Shown piece by piece: positions 45,865 to 54,501 of a stretch of DNA of 64,000 nt. The stretch's first letter is position 1, and each line of letters opens with the position of its first letter. Source of the stretch: Pseudomonas multiresinivorans (GTDB lineage Bacteria; Pseudomonadota; Gammaproteobacteria; Pseudomonadales; Pseudomonadaceae); NCBI RefSeq assembly GCF_012971725.1, contig NZ_CP048833.1, forward strand, positions 1,302,001-1,366,000, written 5' to 3'. The translations under genes and the position numbers were made by a program. Below the pieces are notes generated by a model. That model made no database searches and was not told the origin of the DNA. It saw only the letters and a program-made list of their open reading frames with translations.

Positions 45865-46997
45865 TGAAACCCGCTTCGTTCCTGTTGTCGCTCGCCCTGG
45901 CCGCTGCCCTTGCTGGTGCACTGGCCGGGTGCGGGCAGGAGAGCAAGCCGCGTTATCAACCCGAAGGCGACGACTACCCGGAAAAGCTCAGCGGCTGGGG
46001 CATGCTGCACCTGGCGGACGGCCACCTGACGCCGGCCGCCGAGGTGTTGCCGTATGACCTCAACACCCCGCTGTTCACCGATTACGCGCACAAGCTGCGC
46101 ACCGTTTGGATGCCCGAAGGCCAGTCGGCGCAGTACGCCGAGGACCGCTTCGACTACCCCGTCGGCACCGTGCTGACCAAGACCTTCTATTACCCCAGGG
46201 ACGCCCAGGGCAACCTGCTGCAGAACAGCCAGGACGACCGCGACCCCATGGCCGGGCTGGACATGGGCAAGGTCCACCTGGTGGAAACCCGTGTGCTGGT
46301 GCGGCAGAAGGACGGCTGGGCGGCGCTGCCCTACGTGTGGAATGCCGACCAGAGCGAGGCGACCCTGGAGCTCGCCGGCGACAGCCCGGCGCTGGAATTG
46401 ACCGCTGAGGATGGCAAGAAGACCGCCTTCACCTACATGGTGCCGGACGCCAATCAGTGCTCCGAATGCCACGCCGAACAGAAGGGCGGCGGCATCGCCC
46501 CGCTGGGGCCCAAGGCGCGGCACCTGAACAAGGACTTCGCCTACGCCGAGGGCAGCGAAAACCAGCTGCAGCACTGGCAGGCACGCGGCTTCCTCAAGGG
46601 CCTGCCGGCGTTGGCGCAGGTGCCGCAGAACGCCTTGTGGGGCCATCCGCGTCCCGGTGAGGACCTGGAGAAACAGGCGCGCAGCTACCTCGACGCCAAC
46701 TGCTCGCACTGCCACAACCCCAAGGGCGCGGCGCGTACCTCGGGTTTGCACCTTGACCCGCACACGCCGGTCTCCATCGCCTATGGCCTCTGCAAGCCAC
46801 CGGTGGCGGCAGGCGGCGGCACGGGCGGGCGGCTGGAGGACATCCATCCCGGCAGCCCGGACAAATCCGTACTCAGCTACCGGGTCGGCAGCGACAAGCC
46901 GGGCGACATGATGCCCGAGCTGGGCCGCACCCTGGTGCATCGCGAGGGGCTGGAACTGCTCAATCGCTGGATCGCCTCGCTACCCGGCGACTGCTAG
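45861..46997 (+). CDS. Diheme c-type cytochrome lipoprotein (SO2930/HNE_0200 family)
   Basis: A 378-residue predicted lipoprotein with lipobox LAGC (C24). Two c-type haem attachment motifs occur: CSECH (200-204) and CSHCH (281-285). MM at 350-351 in GDMMPELGR may provide an axial ligand. The first 190 residues are not cytochrome-like (LPYDLNTPLFTDYAHKLR, FYYPRDAQGN). This layout matches the TIGR03806 family. The start is ATGATG overlapping the beta-helix gene's TGA, so the two are translationally coupled and probably form one periplasmic or outer-membrane assembly. Electron donor and acceptor are unknown. Confidence 0.87.
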   Translation: MMKPASFLLSLALAAALAGALAGCGQESKPRYQPEGDDYPEKLSGWGMLHLADGHLTPAAEVLPYDLNTPLFTDYAHKLRTVWMPEGQSAQYAEDRFDYPVGTVLTKTFYYPRDAQGNLLQNSQDDRDPMAGLDMGKVHLVETRVLVRQKDGWAALPYVWNADQSEATLELAGDSPALELTAEDGKKTAFTYMVPDANQCSECHAEQKGGGIAPLGPKARHLNKDFAYAEGSENQLQHWQARGFLKGLPALAQVPQNALWGHPRPGEDLEKQARSYLDANCSHCHNPKGAARTSGLHLDPHTPVSIAYGLCKPPVAAGGGTGGRLEDIHPGSPDKSVLSYRVGSDKPGDMMPELGRTLVHREGLELLNRWIASLPGDC

Positions 46998-47107
46998 CTC
47001 CATGACGCCCGGAGCCCGCCGTGGCTCTGGGCTGCGCACTGCAACGAGCAAACCGCTGGGGCCGTGCTAGCGTTCATCTGGTCCCTTTCTCTCGCAGGTG
47101 CGCTTCC

Positions 47108-47959
47108 ATGGACGATACGAACATCATCAACGTGGGTACGGAGAAGATCAACGCACTGTGGGCGACGGTTTCGCAGTACGCGCTCGCGTTCGGTGTGAAA
47201 ATTCTCGTAGCCATTCTTTTCTGGGTGCTCGGTCGCTGGCTGATCAGCTTCGCCGTCAATCTGGTGGAAAAGGCACTGGCCAGGCAGAGCGTCGATCCGA
47301 CGGTGCTGCGCTACGTCGGCTCCTTCATCACCGTCACCCTGAACATCCTTCTGGTCGTCGGCATCCTCGGCTATTTCGGCGTGCAGACCACCAGCCTCGC
47401 GGCGCTGATCGCCGCCATCGGCCTGGCTATCGGCATGGCCTGGTCGGGGCTGCTGGCGAACCTGGCGGCCGGCGGCTTCATCATCGTGTTGCGCCCATTC
47501 AAGGTGGGCGACTTCATCTGCGCCGGCGGCGTCACCGGCACCGTGAAGGAGATCGGCCTGTTCGCCACCGCGATCAACACCCCGGACAACGTGATGACCC
47601 TGGTGGGCAACAACAAGATCTTCAGCGACAACATCCAGAACTTCACCCACAACCCGTACCGTCGCGTGGAGCTCAAGGCGCAGCTCTCTGGCGCCGCCGA
47701 CTGGCAGGCCGCGGCGGCCGTGCTCAAGCAGCGCATCGCGGCCGTCCCCAACGTACTGAGCGATCCGCCGGTGGACGTGGAAATTCTCGAGTTCAACCTC
47801 GTCGGCCCTGTGCTGGCAGTACGTCCGTACTGCCACAACGACGCCTACTGGCAGGTCTACTTCGACACCAACCGCACCATCAAGGAAGCCTTGGGCACTG
47901 ACTTCCCGGCACCGATGCCGGCGCAGACGGTGATCGTGCAGCAGTCGGCCAACGGTTGA
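47108..47959 (+). CDS. mscS: Small MscS-family mechanosensitive channel
   Basis: The 283-residue protein has three N-terminal helices (about 20-45, 62-85, 90-120). The third is the Gly/Ala-packed pore helix (LIAAIGLAIGMAWSGLLANLAAG), followed by the beta domain (FKVGDFICAGGVTGTVKEIG) and a C-terminal alpha/beta domain. Length and layout match E. coli MscS (286 residues). The ATG at 47108 has a GCAGGTG site; an earlier frame start at 47021 has none. It lies 110 bp after the cytochrome gene and is closed by a terminator. Confidence 0.92.
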   Translation: MDDTNIINVGTEKINALWATVSQYALAFGVKILVAILFWVLGRWLISFAVNLVEKALARQSVDPTVLRYVGSFITVTLNILLVVGILGYFGVQTTSLAALIAAIGLAIGMAWSGLLANLAAGGFIIVLRPFKVGDFICAGGVTGTVKEIGLFATAINTPDNVMTLVGNNKIFSDNIQNFTHNPYRRVELKAQLSGAADWQAAAAVLKQRIAAVPNVLSDPPVDVEILEFNLVGPVLAVRPYCHNDAYWQVYFDTNRTIKEALGTDFPAPMPAQTVIVQQSANG

Positions 47960-47974
47960 TCGCTTCGGGATCGG

Positions 47975-48002
47975 AAAAGGCCACCGCAGGGTGGCCTTTT
48001 CT
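47975..48002 (+). terminator. Terminator of mscS
   Basis: AAAAGGCCACC / GGTGGCCTTTT stem with a GCA-containing loop, 15 bases after the mscS stop. Confidence 0.9.
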
Positions 48003-48218
48003 TTGGGTTCGCCGTGATGAGCGGTCGTGCCTCCGGGACCGGTGGTTTCCGCCGTCGAAAGCCTTCCCGCGCCTGCGCCTGATCGCCTATTCGCGCGGAA
48101 ATTTCCCGGCGATTTCGGCGCGTAGTCTGGCTGACCCGGCCCTGAAACACCTCGCACTCTAGAGACCGGAGCGCCGTCCCACGACGCCGCACAATCCGCT
48201 CAGCAGCGAGGCGAAACC

Positions 48219-48692
48219 ATGCAAAGTCGCTTGCCGGCCAGGGGCTTCACCCTGGTCGAACTGCTCGTTTCAGTGGTGATCCTGTCCATCGGCCTGCTGG
48301 GGCTGGCGGGCCTGCAGAATGTCGGAGTGGCCGCCAGCTACAGCGCGCTGCAGCGCTCGCAGGCTTCCTGGCTGGCCAGCGAGATGAGCGACCTCCTGCG
48401 GGCGAACCTGCCGGCGGCCCGCGCAGGCGCCTATAACCTTGCCTTCGCCGAGCCGACCGGCGATTGCCCGGCAGTCTCCGGCAGCAGTCGTGCGCAACTC
48501 GATCTCAGCCAGTGGCGCAATACGGTCTGCACGGCGCTGGGCGGATCAGGCGGCGGCTCGATTCGGGTGTCCCGCAGCGGCGATCTGTACCGCGTGGAGA
48601 TCGCTATCCGCTGGGACGACAGCCGTGCTCGAGGGCGATGGCCCGGCGCTGACGAGCATTGGGAAACCTTTATCTATCGCACCTCACTCTGA
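48219..48692 (+). CDS. pilV: Type IV pilus minor pilin PilV-like
   Basis: A 157-residue prepilin with a class III leader: MQSRLPARG cut before F10, then TLVELLVSVVILSIGLLGLAGLQ with Glu at +5. The ILSIGLLGLAGLQ helix is typical of PilV. It carries cysteines in DCPAVSG and NTVCTALGG. First gene of a five-gene operon; a GAGG site lies 7 bases upstream of the ATG. No fimU/fimT-type gene precedes it. Minor pilins form the priming complex at the pilus tip. Confidence 0.88.
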   Translation: MQSRLPARGFTLVELLVSVVILSIGLLGLAGLQNVGVAASYSALQRSQASWLASEMSDLLRANLPAARAGAYNLAFAEPTGDCPAVSGSSRAQLDLSQWRNTVCTALGGSGGGSIRVSRSGDLYRVEIAIRWDDSRARGRWPGADEHWETFIYRTSL

Positions 48693-48693
48693 C

Positions 48694-49647
48694 ATGGACG
48701 CCACTTTCCAGCGCGGCCTGTCGTTAGTGGAGTTGCTGATCGCCATGGCACTCAGTCTGCTGCTCATGGCGGGGGTGATCGAAGTGCTGTTGAGCAGCAA
48801 ACAGACCTACCACGCCAGCCTGGCCCTGGCTGAGCTTCAGGAAAGCGGCCGTTTCGCCTTCGACATCCTCGCACAGGACCTGCGCACTGCCGGGTTCGTC
48901 AGTGCTTGTCCGTCCGGCGTGGTGAATGCCAGCGGGGCTGGCGCTGCGCAGTTCGCCCTGGAAAGGGCGGGCATCGAAGGCTACGGCAGCGGCATGACGG
49001 CGCCGGCCTGGGTGCCCTCCGGGAAATTGGCGAATACGGATGCGTTGTTGCTGCGCTATGTCGGCGAGCCCGCTCTTGCGGTGCGCTCGGTCATTGGCAA
49101 TCAGGTCACCCTGGCATCCGCTGGTGCCTTGGCCGGGGCGTATTACCTGCTCTCTGATCTGCAGTCCTGCCTGCTGATGCGAAACGCCGGCAGCGCGAGC
49201 ACCCTGGTCGCGAACCGCGCGCTGGGTCACTTCCTGGCCTCGGCCACCCACGCCTATCCCTATCGCTACGCCATCTACTGGATCGGCAAGGGGGAAGGGG
49301 GCTCGCCAGGCCTCTTCGTCACCTACAACAGCGAGAGCAGCGACAAGCAACAGACCGACGAACTGGTCTCCGGCGTGGCTGGGCTAAGCCTGCGCTATGG
49401 CGTTACCGGCGAGGGCGGCGACGCAGTCGCGATCTACAAGGCCGCGAGGGAGATGGCCGCTACCGACTGGAGCAGGGTGCGCACGGTGCGGGTCAGCCTG
49501 CTGTTGCAGAGCCTGACCCGCAACGTTGACGAGGCGCCGACTTCGCTGGTGTTCGACGGACGAACGCTGAGCGCCAACGCGGAGCGTCGTCTGCGTTTGG
49601 TGATGAGCAGCACCACTGTGCTGCGCAATTCGGTGAGGGCCGAATGA
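48694..49647 (+). CDS. pilW: Type IV pilus minor pilin PilW-like
   Basis: A 317-residue prepilin: leader MDATFQRG, mature start L9, then SLVELLIAMALSLLLMAGVIEV with Glu at +5. The following FLLSSKQTY-like segment (VLLSSKQTYHASLALAELQESGR, about 29-50) matches the PilW family, the largest minor pilin. The start is one base after the pilV stop codon; the ATG at 48694 is the only one that keeps the leader. Overlaps pilX by 4 bases. Confidence 0.88.
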   Translation: MDATFQRGLSLVELLIAMALSLLLMAGVIEVLLSSKQTYHASLALAELQESGRFAFDILAQDLRTAGFVSACPSGVVNASGAGAAQFALERAGIEGYGSGMTAPAWVPSGKLANTDALLLRYVGEPALAVRSVIGNQVTLASAGALAGAYYLLSDLQSCLLMRNAGSASTLVANRALGHFLASATHAYPYRYAIYWIGKGEGGSPGLFVTYNSESSDKQQTDELVSGVAGLSLRYGVTGEGGDAVAIYKAAREMAATDWSRVRTVRVSLLLQSLTRNVDEAPTSLVFDGRTLSANAERRLRLVMSSTTVLRNSVRAE

Positions 49648-50114
49648 AGCGTTGGCGCGTCGAGCGCGGCGCAGTGCTGCTGGTCACCCTGGTGATGCTG
49701 TTGCTGCTGACGCTCATCGGTCTGGCCGGCATGCGCCTGGCAAGCCTGGAGGAGCGCATGGCTGGGAATCTGCGTGATCGTCAAATGGCATTCCAGGAAG
49801 CCGAGTCCGCGCTGCGTGCGGGCGAGCTGGCCGCACGCGACCTCTTCAGGCGCGTTCATCTCGACGCCGCTGCCTACGACGTTGCCGCGGAGATTTCGAC
49901 GCGAGAAGCAGGCGCCCCCGATCTCGCTCGCCAACCGAATTACCAATTGAAGTTCCTGCGGCTGCTGAACAACGAAGGCTTGGAAGTGGGCATGGGTACG
50001 GCTGCGTATGGCGTGGCAGTGGAGGTGAGCGCAGCGGGCTACGGTGCGCGCCGCCAGCCTTCGGGCGAACCGGTCTCCCGTGCGCGGTTGCGCAGCATCT
50101 ACTTCATTCGCTGA
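49644..50114 (+). CDS. pilX: Type IV pilus minor pilin PilX-like
   Basis: A 156-residue protein with leader MKRWRVERG and hydrophobic helix AVLLVTLVMLLLLTLIGLAG, then MRLASLEERMAGNLRDRQMAFQ, a stretch characteristic of PilX. As in other PilX proteins the usual +5 glutamate is absent, replaced by a nonpolar residue. Translationally coupled to pilW through ATGA. In P. aeruginosa PilX helps recruit PilY1 to the tip complex. Confidence 0.87.
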   Translation: MKRWRVERGAVLLVTLVMLLLLTLIGLAGMRLASLEERMAGNLRDRQMAFQEAESALRAGELAARDLFRRVHLDAAAYDVAAEISTREAGAPDLARQPNYQLKFLRLLNNEGLEVGMGTAAYGVAVEVSAAGYGARRQPSGEPVSRARLRSIYFIR

Positions 50115-50128
50115 CGGACGACAGGGAG

Positions 50129-53100
50129 ATGGTGGTGGCACGAGGATGGAAATACGCGTTGCTGGCGCTCATGGCAGGGTTGCACGGGCTGGCAAGCGCC
50201 ACGCCGATCAGTCAGGTGCCATTACAGGTTGGTGGCGGCGCTCCGGGCAATCTCATGCTGCTGCCTTCGACGGCCCATTCCTCCGTTGCGGCGGCTGCCC
50301 ACCCGGGGGATACCTACATTCCCGAGCGGACGTACGTCGGCTATTTCGATGCCGCGAAGTGTTATGGCCAGGAGCCCCCACAGCAGTACTTCCAGCCCCT
50401 GCGGATGGCGCAGGAACATCGCTGCCCAGGCGCCTGGAGCGGTAACTTCCTCAACTGGGCAACGGCTCAGCGCCTCGATGTCGTGCGCTCCGCGCTGACC
50501 GGCGGAGACCGTTACATCGATACCGCCGGCGCGACAGTGCTGCAGAAGGCGCGCAATACGGAAGCCGACGGCAGCTTCCCGGACCGCCATTTACCCACGA
50601 CGCTCGCGGGCGGAGCCACGCCGTTTTCCGGGCTGTCCTTGTCGTTCCGCATCGCCGGGCAGGATCGCAGCCTCCTGTTCAGCCGCAGCCCGGCGTTTCC
50701 CGGCGAGCCGCGGGATTACCTCTCCGGGACCGTTGTGCAGACTGGAGAAACCTATCGCCTGCCCGTCCGGGTGCAGGTCCGTGTGGCTGGCCTGCTCGAG
50801 CGGAACTGCCAGCGCTATGGCGATCAGTTCAAGCCCGAAGGGCTGTTGCAGCAATACGCCAGCCGGCTGCAGGTCAGCGTGCTTGGCCGGTCTGATGGCG
50901 ACGGGACGAGCAATGTCGTGCTGCGTGCCCGACACAAGTTCATCGGCCCGAAACTGGACGACGGCGCGAATAATCCTCAAGCGGAATGGTCGGCACGCAG
51001 CGGCGTGTTTCTCGCCAACCCGGATCAGGATGCGTCCGGCCGCAGCGGCGTAATCGACTACCTCAACTGCTTCGACGAGGCGGAGTTGCGCCGCGGGGAT
51101 GACCTGGGCGAGTCGTTGTTTGCGGCGACCCGCTACCTGAGAAACCAGGGCGGCCTTGCGGCATCGGCCGATGCTGGCGATGGCCGCGTCTTCCCAGTCG
51201 TCGCGCCCTGGGGCGACCCGATCAGTCATGCCTGCCAGCGCAACAGCGTTCTCGGGCTGGGTGACGCGGGGGAAGCGCGAATTGGCGAGAGCCTGCCTCG
51301 CCTCGCGGCAAAGGACCCGGCCGTGGACCTGGCCCAGGCCAGTCGCCGCGTGGCTGCCATCGAGGGGGCAGGTGCCGACGACGCGTCCCTGGGCTTCGCC
51401 GGCCTGGCCTACGACGCGCATACCCGCGATCTCCGCCCGGACCTCCCGGGGCGGCAGACACTTTCCACCTATTGGCTGCCCAGCGAGCTGGCGGAACAGG
51501 GCAGTGCCCTCTGGCTGGCGGCGAAATATGGCGGATTCTCGGTGCCTAAGGGCTATCGCGATGAGCGGGATGCGCCGCTGCCGGTGGCCTGGTGGCACGA
51601 TGCGACGATCTCCCGTGCCGTGCGCCCGGACAACCTGCTGGATGCCACGGAGCCGGCGCGCTGGCGTGATGAGCTGCAGCGGGCGTTCGCGCGCACTGCC
51701 GAGAGCGGCGCTGGGGCATTCAGCCAGTTCATTGCGGGCGGACGTTCCGGCGAGGTTTTCAGCACGACACTGGACCCGGCGAAGTGGAGCGGTGACCTGC
51801 TGCTTTGGCAGGGGAGTTCGGCGAAGCCAGTCTGGTCGGCGGCGCAACGATTGGATGAGCTTAATCAGGCGCAACTGGGCGGGAGAAACATCTTCACTGT
51901 CCGCACACCCGACGGTTCGGGTATCGCGCGGCAGGGAGTCGCCTTCGCCTGGTCTGCGCTGGATGATCGACAGCGTGAGGCGCTGGCTGCCGGCAGCAAT
52001 GACGGTGAGCGCCTGCTCGACTACCTGCGTGGTTCCAGGCTGGAGGAGCGCGACTCAGCGGCGAGCTCCCGCCCTTACCGGCAGCGCGGCAGTCGGCTGG
52101 GCGACATCGTCCATTCGCGCCCGGCTTACTCCTGGCATGACCCACAGCCGTATGCCGCGCTACCCCAGCCGCTGGCCAACGGGCAGACCCTGGGCAGCGC
52201 CTACCGCGACTTCCTCGACAGCGCGACCTATCGGCAGCGTGCGCCTCTGGTGGTGGTCGGCGCCAATGACGGCATGCTGCATGGTTTCGATGCAGGCGAT
52301 GGGCGTGAGCTGTTTGCCTACGTGCCGGCTGCGGTCTTCGCCCGTCTGCACGAACTGGCCGCTCCGGGCTACGTGCACCGCTACTTCGTCGATGGCTCGC
52401 CGAGCATTGGAAATGCCTGGGGCGAAGGGCGCTGGCGCACCTTGCTGGTAGGCACGCCGGGAGCGGGCGGCAACAGCGTCTTCGCCCTGGACATCAGCGA
52501 TCCGCAGCGTATGCAGCCAGGCAACGTGCTGTGGGAGTTCAGCCACTCGGAGCTCGGCTACAGCTTGGGCCGCCCGGCCTTGCTGGCGTTGGCGTCGGGA
52601 AGGTTCGTGGTGGCGTTGTCCTCCGGCGCCCGTGATCCGCAGGGCAAGGATGGCGAACTGTGGCTGCTCGATGCAGCGGACGGTCGTCCGCTCAAGCGCA
52701 TCAGGCTGCCCGGCGCCGGAGACCTCGGGCCGGTGACGGCGATCAGCAGCACGGGCGATGTCACGGCTGACCGCCTGTACCTCGGGGACAGTCGTGGCAA
52801 TCTCTGGCGCGTGGATCTCGCAGGCGATGACGGCCAGGATTCGGCCATTCCCGCTTCTCTGGCCGGAGGGGCGCTGTTCAAGGCCGTCGATGCGAAGGGT
52901 GCGGCTCAGGTGATTTCTGCGCCCGTTGTTGTGGCGCGAGATGGCAATGGTGCGGTGCGAGTGATTTTCGGCACCGGGCGGTATTACCGCGTGGGCGACA
53001 ACCTGCCCGCCGAGTCTGAGAAGATCGAAAGCCTGTATGGCGTTCTCGACGACGGTACCGCGACGGTCGGGCGTACCCGGCTATCGGCGCAAAGCCTCGA

Positions 53101-53509
53101 CGCGCAGTCGCTGGCGCTGTCCGCCCATTCGCCGGGCGACGGTAGTCGGGGCTGGTATCTGGACCTGCCCGCCGACGGCACCCGTGTCCTCGAACGGGCA
53201 CAGCTGCGTGCGGATCGCTTCGTGCTGTTCAACCTCATGACACCAGGGGACGACCCTTGTGACGATCCGCTGCGCTACGGCTCCGTCGCGCTGGATATTG
53301 CCACTGGCGGCGATCCCGGTACGGCACAGTCAGTGGTGTCTGCGGCAGGCAATGTGGTGGTCGGGCAGACCGGCGGCCTACTGGTACGGCCTGGGGAGGG
53401 GGGAAACGGTGTGCAGCTCACGACGCTGGATGAAGACGGGCGCCCTCGCACGCGTGAGCTCGACTGGCCGGGCGAGAGCGGGCGCAAGGCCTGGCAGGAG
53501 CTGCGCTGA
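50129..53509 (+). CDS. pilY1: PilY1/PilC-like type IV pilus tip protein, with degenerate metal sites
   Basis: A 1126-residue secreted protein with a signal peptide (about 1-24). The PilC/PilY1 N-terminal hallmarks are clear: YVGYFDAAKCY (about 69-79) and WSGNFLNWATAQRLDVVR (about 103-120). The C-terminal half is a PilC-type beta-propeller (MLHGFDAGDGRELFAYVPAA, VDGSPSIGNAW, GDSRGNLWRVDL). In place of the DxSxS MIDAS motif of the usual von Willebrand A region it reads LLPSTAHSS (about 44-52). The calcium loop region near 872-887 reads STGDVTADRLYLGD, lacking the leading D-x-D/N-x-D spacing. The GGGAG site touches ATG 50129, so GTG 50132 or 50135 may be the real start. Confidence 0.88.
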   Translation: MVVARGWKYALLALMAGLHGLASATPISQVPLQVGGGAPGNLMLLPSTAHSSVAAAAHPGDTYIPERTYVGYFDAAKCYGQEPPQQYFQPLRMAQEHRCPGAWSGNFLNWATAQRLDVVRSALTGGDRYIDTAGATVLQKARNTEADGSFPDRHLPTTLAGGATPFSGLSLSFRIAGQDRSLLFSRSPAFPGEPRDYLSGTVVQTGETYRLPVRVQVRVAGLLERNCQRYGDQFKPEGLLQQYASRLQVSVLGRSDGDGTSNVVLRARHKFIGPKLDDGANNPQAEWSARSGVFLANPDQDASGRSGVIDYLNCFDEAELRRGDDLGESLFAATRYLRNQGGLAASADAGDGRVFPVVAPWGDPISHACQRNSVLGLGDAGEARIGESLPRLAAKDPAVDLAQASRRVAAIEGAGADDASLGFAGLAYDAHTRDLRPDLPGRQTLSTYWLPSELAEQGSALWLAAKYGGFSVPKGYRDERDAPLPVAWWHDATISRAVRPDNLLDATEPARWRDELQRAFARTAESGAGAFSQFIAGGRSGEVFSTTLDPAKWSGDLLLWQGSSAKPVWSAAQRLDELNQAQLGGRNIFTVRTPDGSGIARQGVAFAWSALDDRQREALAAGSNDGERLLDYLRGSRLEERDSAASSRPYRQRGSRLGDIVHSRPAYSWHDPQPYAALPQPLANGQTLGSAYRDFLDSATYRQRAPLVVVGANDGMLHGFDAGDGRELFAYVPAAVFARLHELAAPGYVHRYFVDGSPSIGNAWGEGRWRTLLVGTPGAGGNSVFALDISDPQRMQPGNVLWEFSHSELGYSLGRPALLALASGRFVVALSSGARDPQGKDGELWLLDAADGRPLKRIRLPGAGDLGPVTAISSTGDVTADRLYLGDSRGNLWRVDLAGDDGQDSAIPASLAGGALFKAVDAKGAAQVISAPVVVARDGNGAVRVIFGTGRYYRVGDNLPAESEKIESLYGVLDDGTATVGRTRLSAQSLDAQSLALSAHSPGDGSRGWYLDLPADGTRVLERAQLRADRFVLFNLMTPGDDPCDDPLRYGSVALDIATGGDPGTAQSVVSAAGNVVVGQTGGLLVRPGEGGNGVQLTTLDEDGRPRTRELDWPGESGRKAWQELR

Positions 53510-53510
53510 G

Positions 53511-53906
53511 ATGAATTCTGCCGTGCATCGCAATGGTTTCACGCTGCTGGAAATGCTCACGACGGTGGCGCTGATCGGCATCCTGCTGGCCATCGCGGTA
53601 CCGATCTACCAGGACCATATCCGCCGGGTTCACCGGGTGGACGCACAGAAATCCCTGGTGGAGTTGGCGCAGTACCTGGAGCGCTATTACACCAGCCAGG
53701 GCAGCTACGTGGGCGCGAGCCTGCCGTATCAGCATTCACCACGAAACGGGCCGGTGCGCTATCGCCTGGGCTTCGCCGACGAGCCGGAGTCCGCGAGTTT
53801 CACGCTGAAGGCCGAACCTCAGGGCAGCATGGCGGGCGATGATTGCGGAACACTGACGCTGGCCAGCAGCGGGCTCCGTGGCGCGGCCGCGGAGCGCTGC
53901 TGGTAG
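53511..53906 (+). CDS. pilE: Type IV pilus minor pilin PilE-like
   Basis: A 131-residue prepilin: leader MNSAVHRNG, mature F10, then TLLEMLTTVALIGILLAIAVPIYQDH with Glu at +5. The YIVPIYQ-like end of the helix, LVELAQYLERYYTSQGSYVG and a C-terminal disulfide candidate (DDCGTL ... AERCW) fit PilE. It begins one base after the pilY1 stop. Last gene of the operon; it converges with the LOG gene only 7 bp away and no terminator is visible between them. Confidence 0.9.
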   Translation: MNSAVHRNGFTLLEMLTTVALIGILLAIAVPIYQDHIRRVHRVDAQKSLVELAQYLERYYTSQGSYVGASLPYQHSPRNGPVRYRLGFADEPESASFTLKAEPQGSMAGDDCGTLTLASSGLRGAAAERCW

Positions 53907-53913
53907 CGAGGTG

Positions 53914-54501
53914 TCAGGTCGGCGTGCGATCCACCCACTTGGGCGCGGCCAGGGGCTTCCACGCGGCCAGGGCATCGATCAGTTCAGCGGGCGAGGCGGC
54001 GCGCTGCAGCATGTCGCGGTGCGGCTGGCGTACGAAGCGTTCCTGTACCAGGTGGTCGAGGAAGGTCAGCAGCGGGTCGAAGAAGCCATTCACCTCCAGC
54101 AGGCCCAGGGGCTTGGCATGGTAGCCGAGCTGGCCCCAGGTCCAGACTTCGAACAGCTCTTCCAGGGTGCCCAGCCCGCCGGGCAGGGCAATGAAAGCGT
54201 CGCTCAGCTCGGCCATGCGGGCCTTGCGCGCGTGCATGCCGTCGACCACTTCCAGGCGCGTCAGGCCGCTGTGGCCGACTTCGGCGTCCTTCAGGCTCTG
54301 CGGGATGATGCCGATGACTTCGCCGCCGGCGACCAGCGCGGCATTGGCGACCATGCCCATCAGGCCCACGGCGCCGCCGCCATAGACCAGCTGGATGCCG
54401 TTCTCGGCGAGGTGGCGGCCGAGGGCTTCGGCGGCTTCCTGATAGATCGGGGTGGCGCCGGGGCTGGCGCCGCAGAATACGCAGATGGAACGCAAGGTCA
54501 T
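53914..54501 (-). CDS. LOG-family protein (cytokinin riboside 5'-monophosphate phosphoribohydrolase-like)
   Basis: A 195-residue Rossmann-fold protein of the LOG/TIGR00730 family, which removes ribose 5-phosphate from nucleotide monophosphates such as AMP or cytokinin nucleotides. Family motifs: FCGASPG (9-15), VYGGGAVGLMG (39-49), RK at 92-93 and PGGLGTLEE (107-115). The ATG at 54501 has an AGGAAG site 5 bases upstream; the frame is open for another 103 codons but that stretch is low-complexity and has no support. It corresponds to PA4923 of P. aeruginosa. Confidence 0.93.
   Translation of the reverse strand: MTLRSICVFCGASPGATPIYQEAAEALGRHLAENGIQLVYGGGAVGLMGMVANAALVAGGEVIGIIPQSLKDAEVGHSGLTRLEVVDGMHARKARMAELSDAFIALPGGLGTLEELFEVWTWGQLGYHAKPLGLLEVNGFFDPLLTFLDHLVQERFVRQPHRDMLQRAASPAELIDALAAWKPLAAPKWVDRTPT

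Noticed and set aside
51088..51099. An RGD tripeptide in the PilY1-like protein
   Set aside because: It falls in an RRGDD run unrelated to the RGD position described for P. aeruginosa PilY1; a three-residue match is expected by chance.
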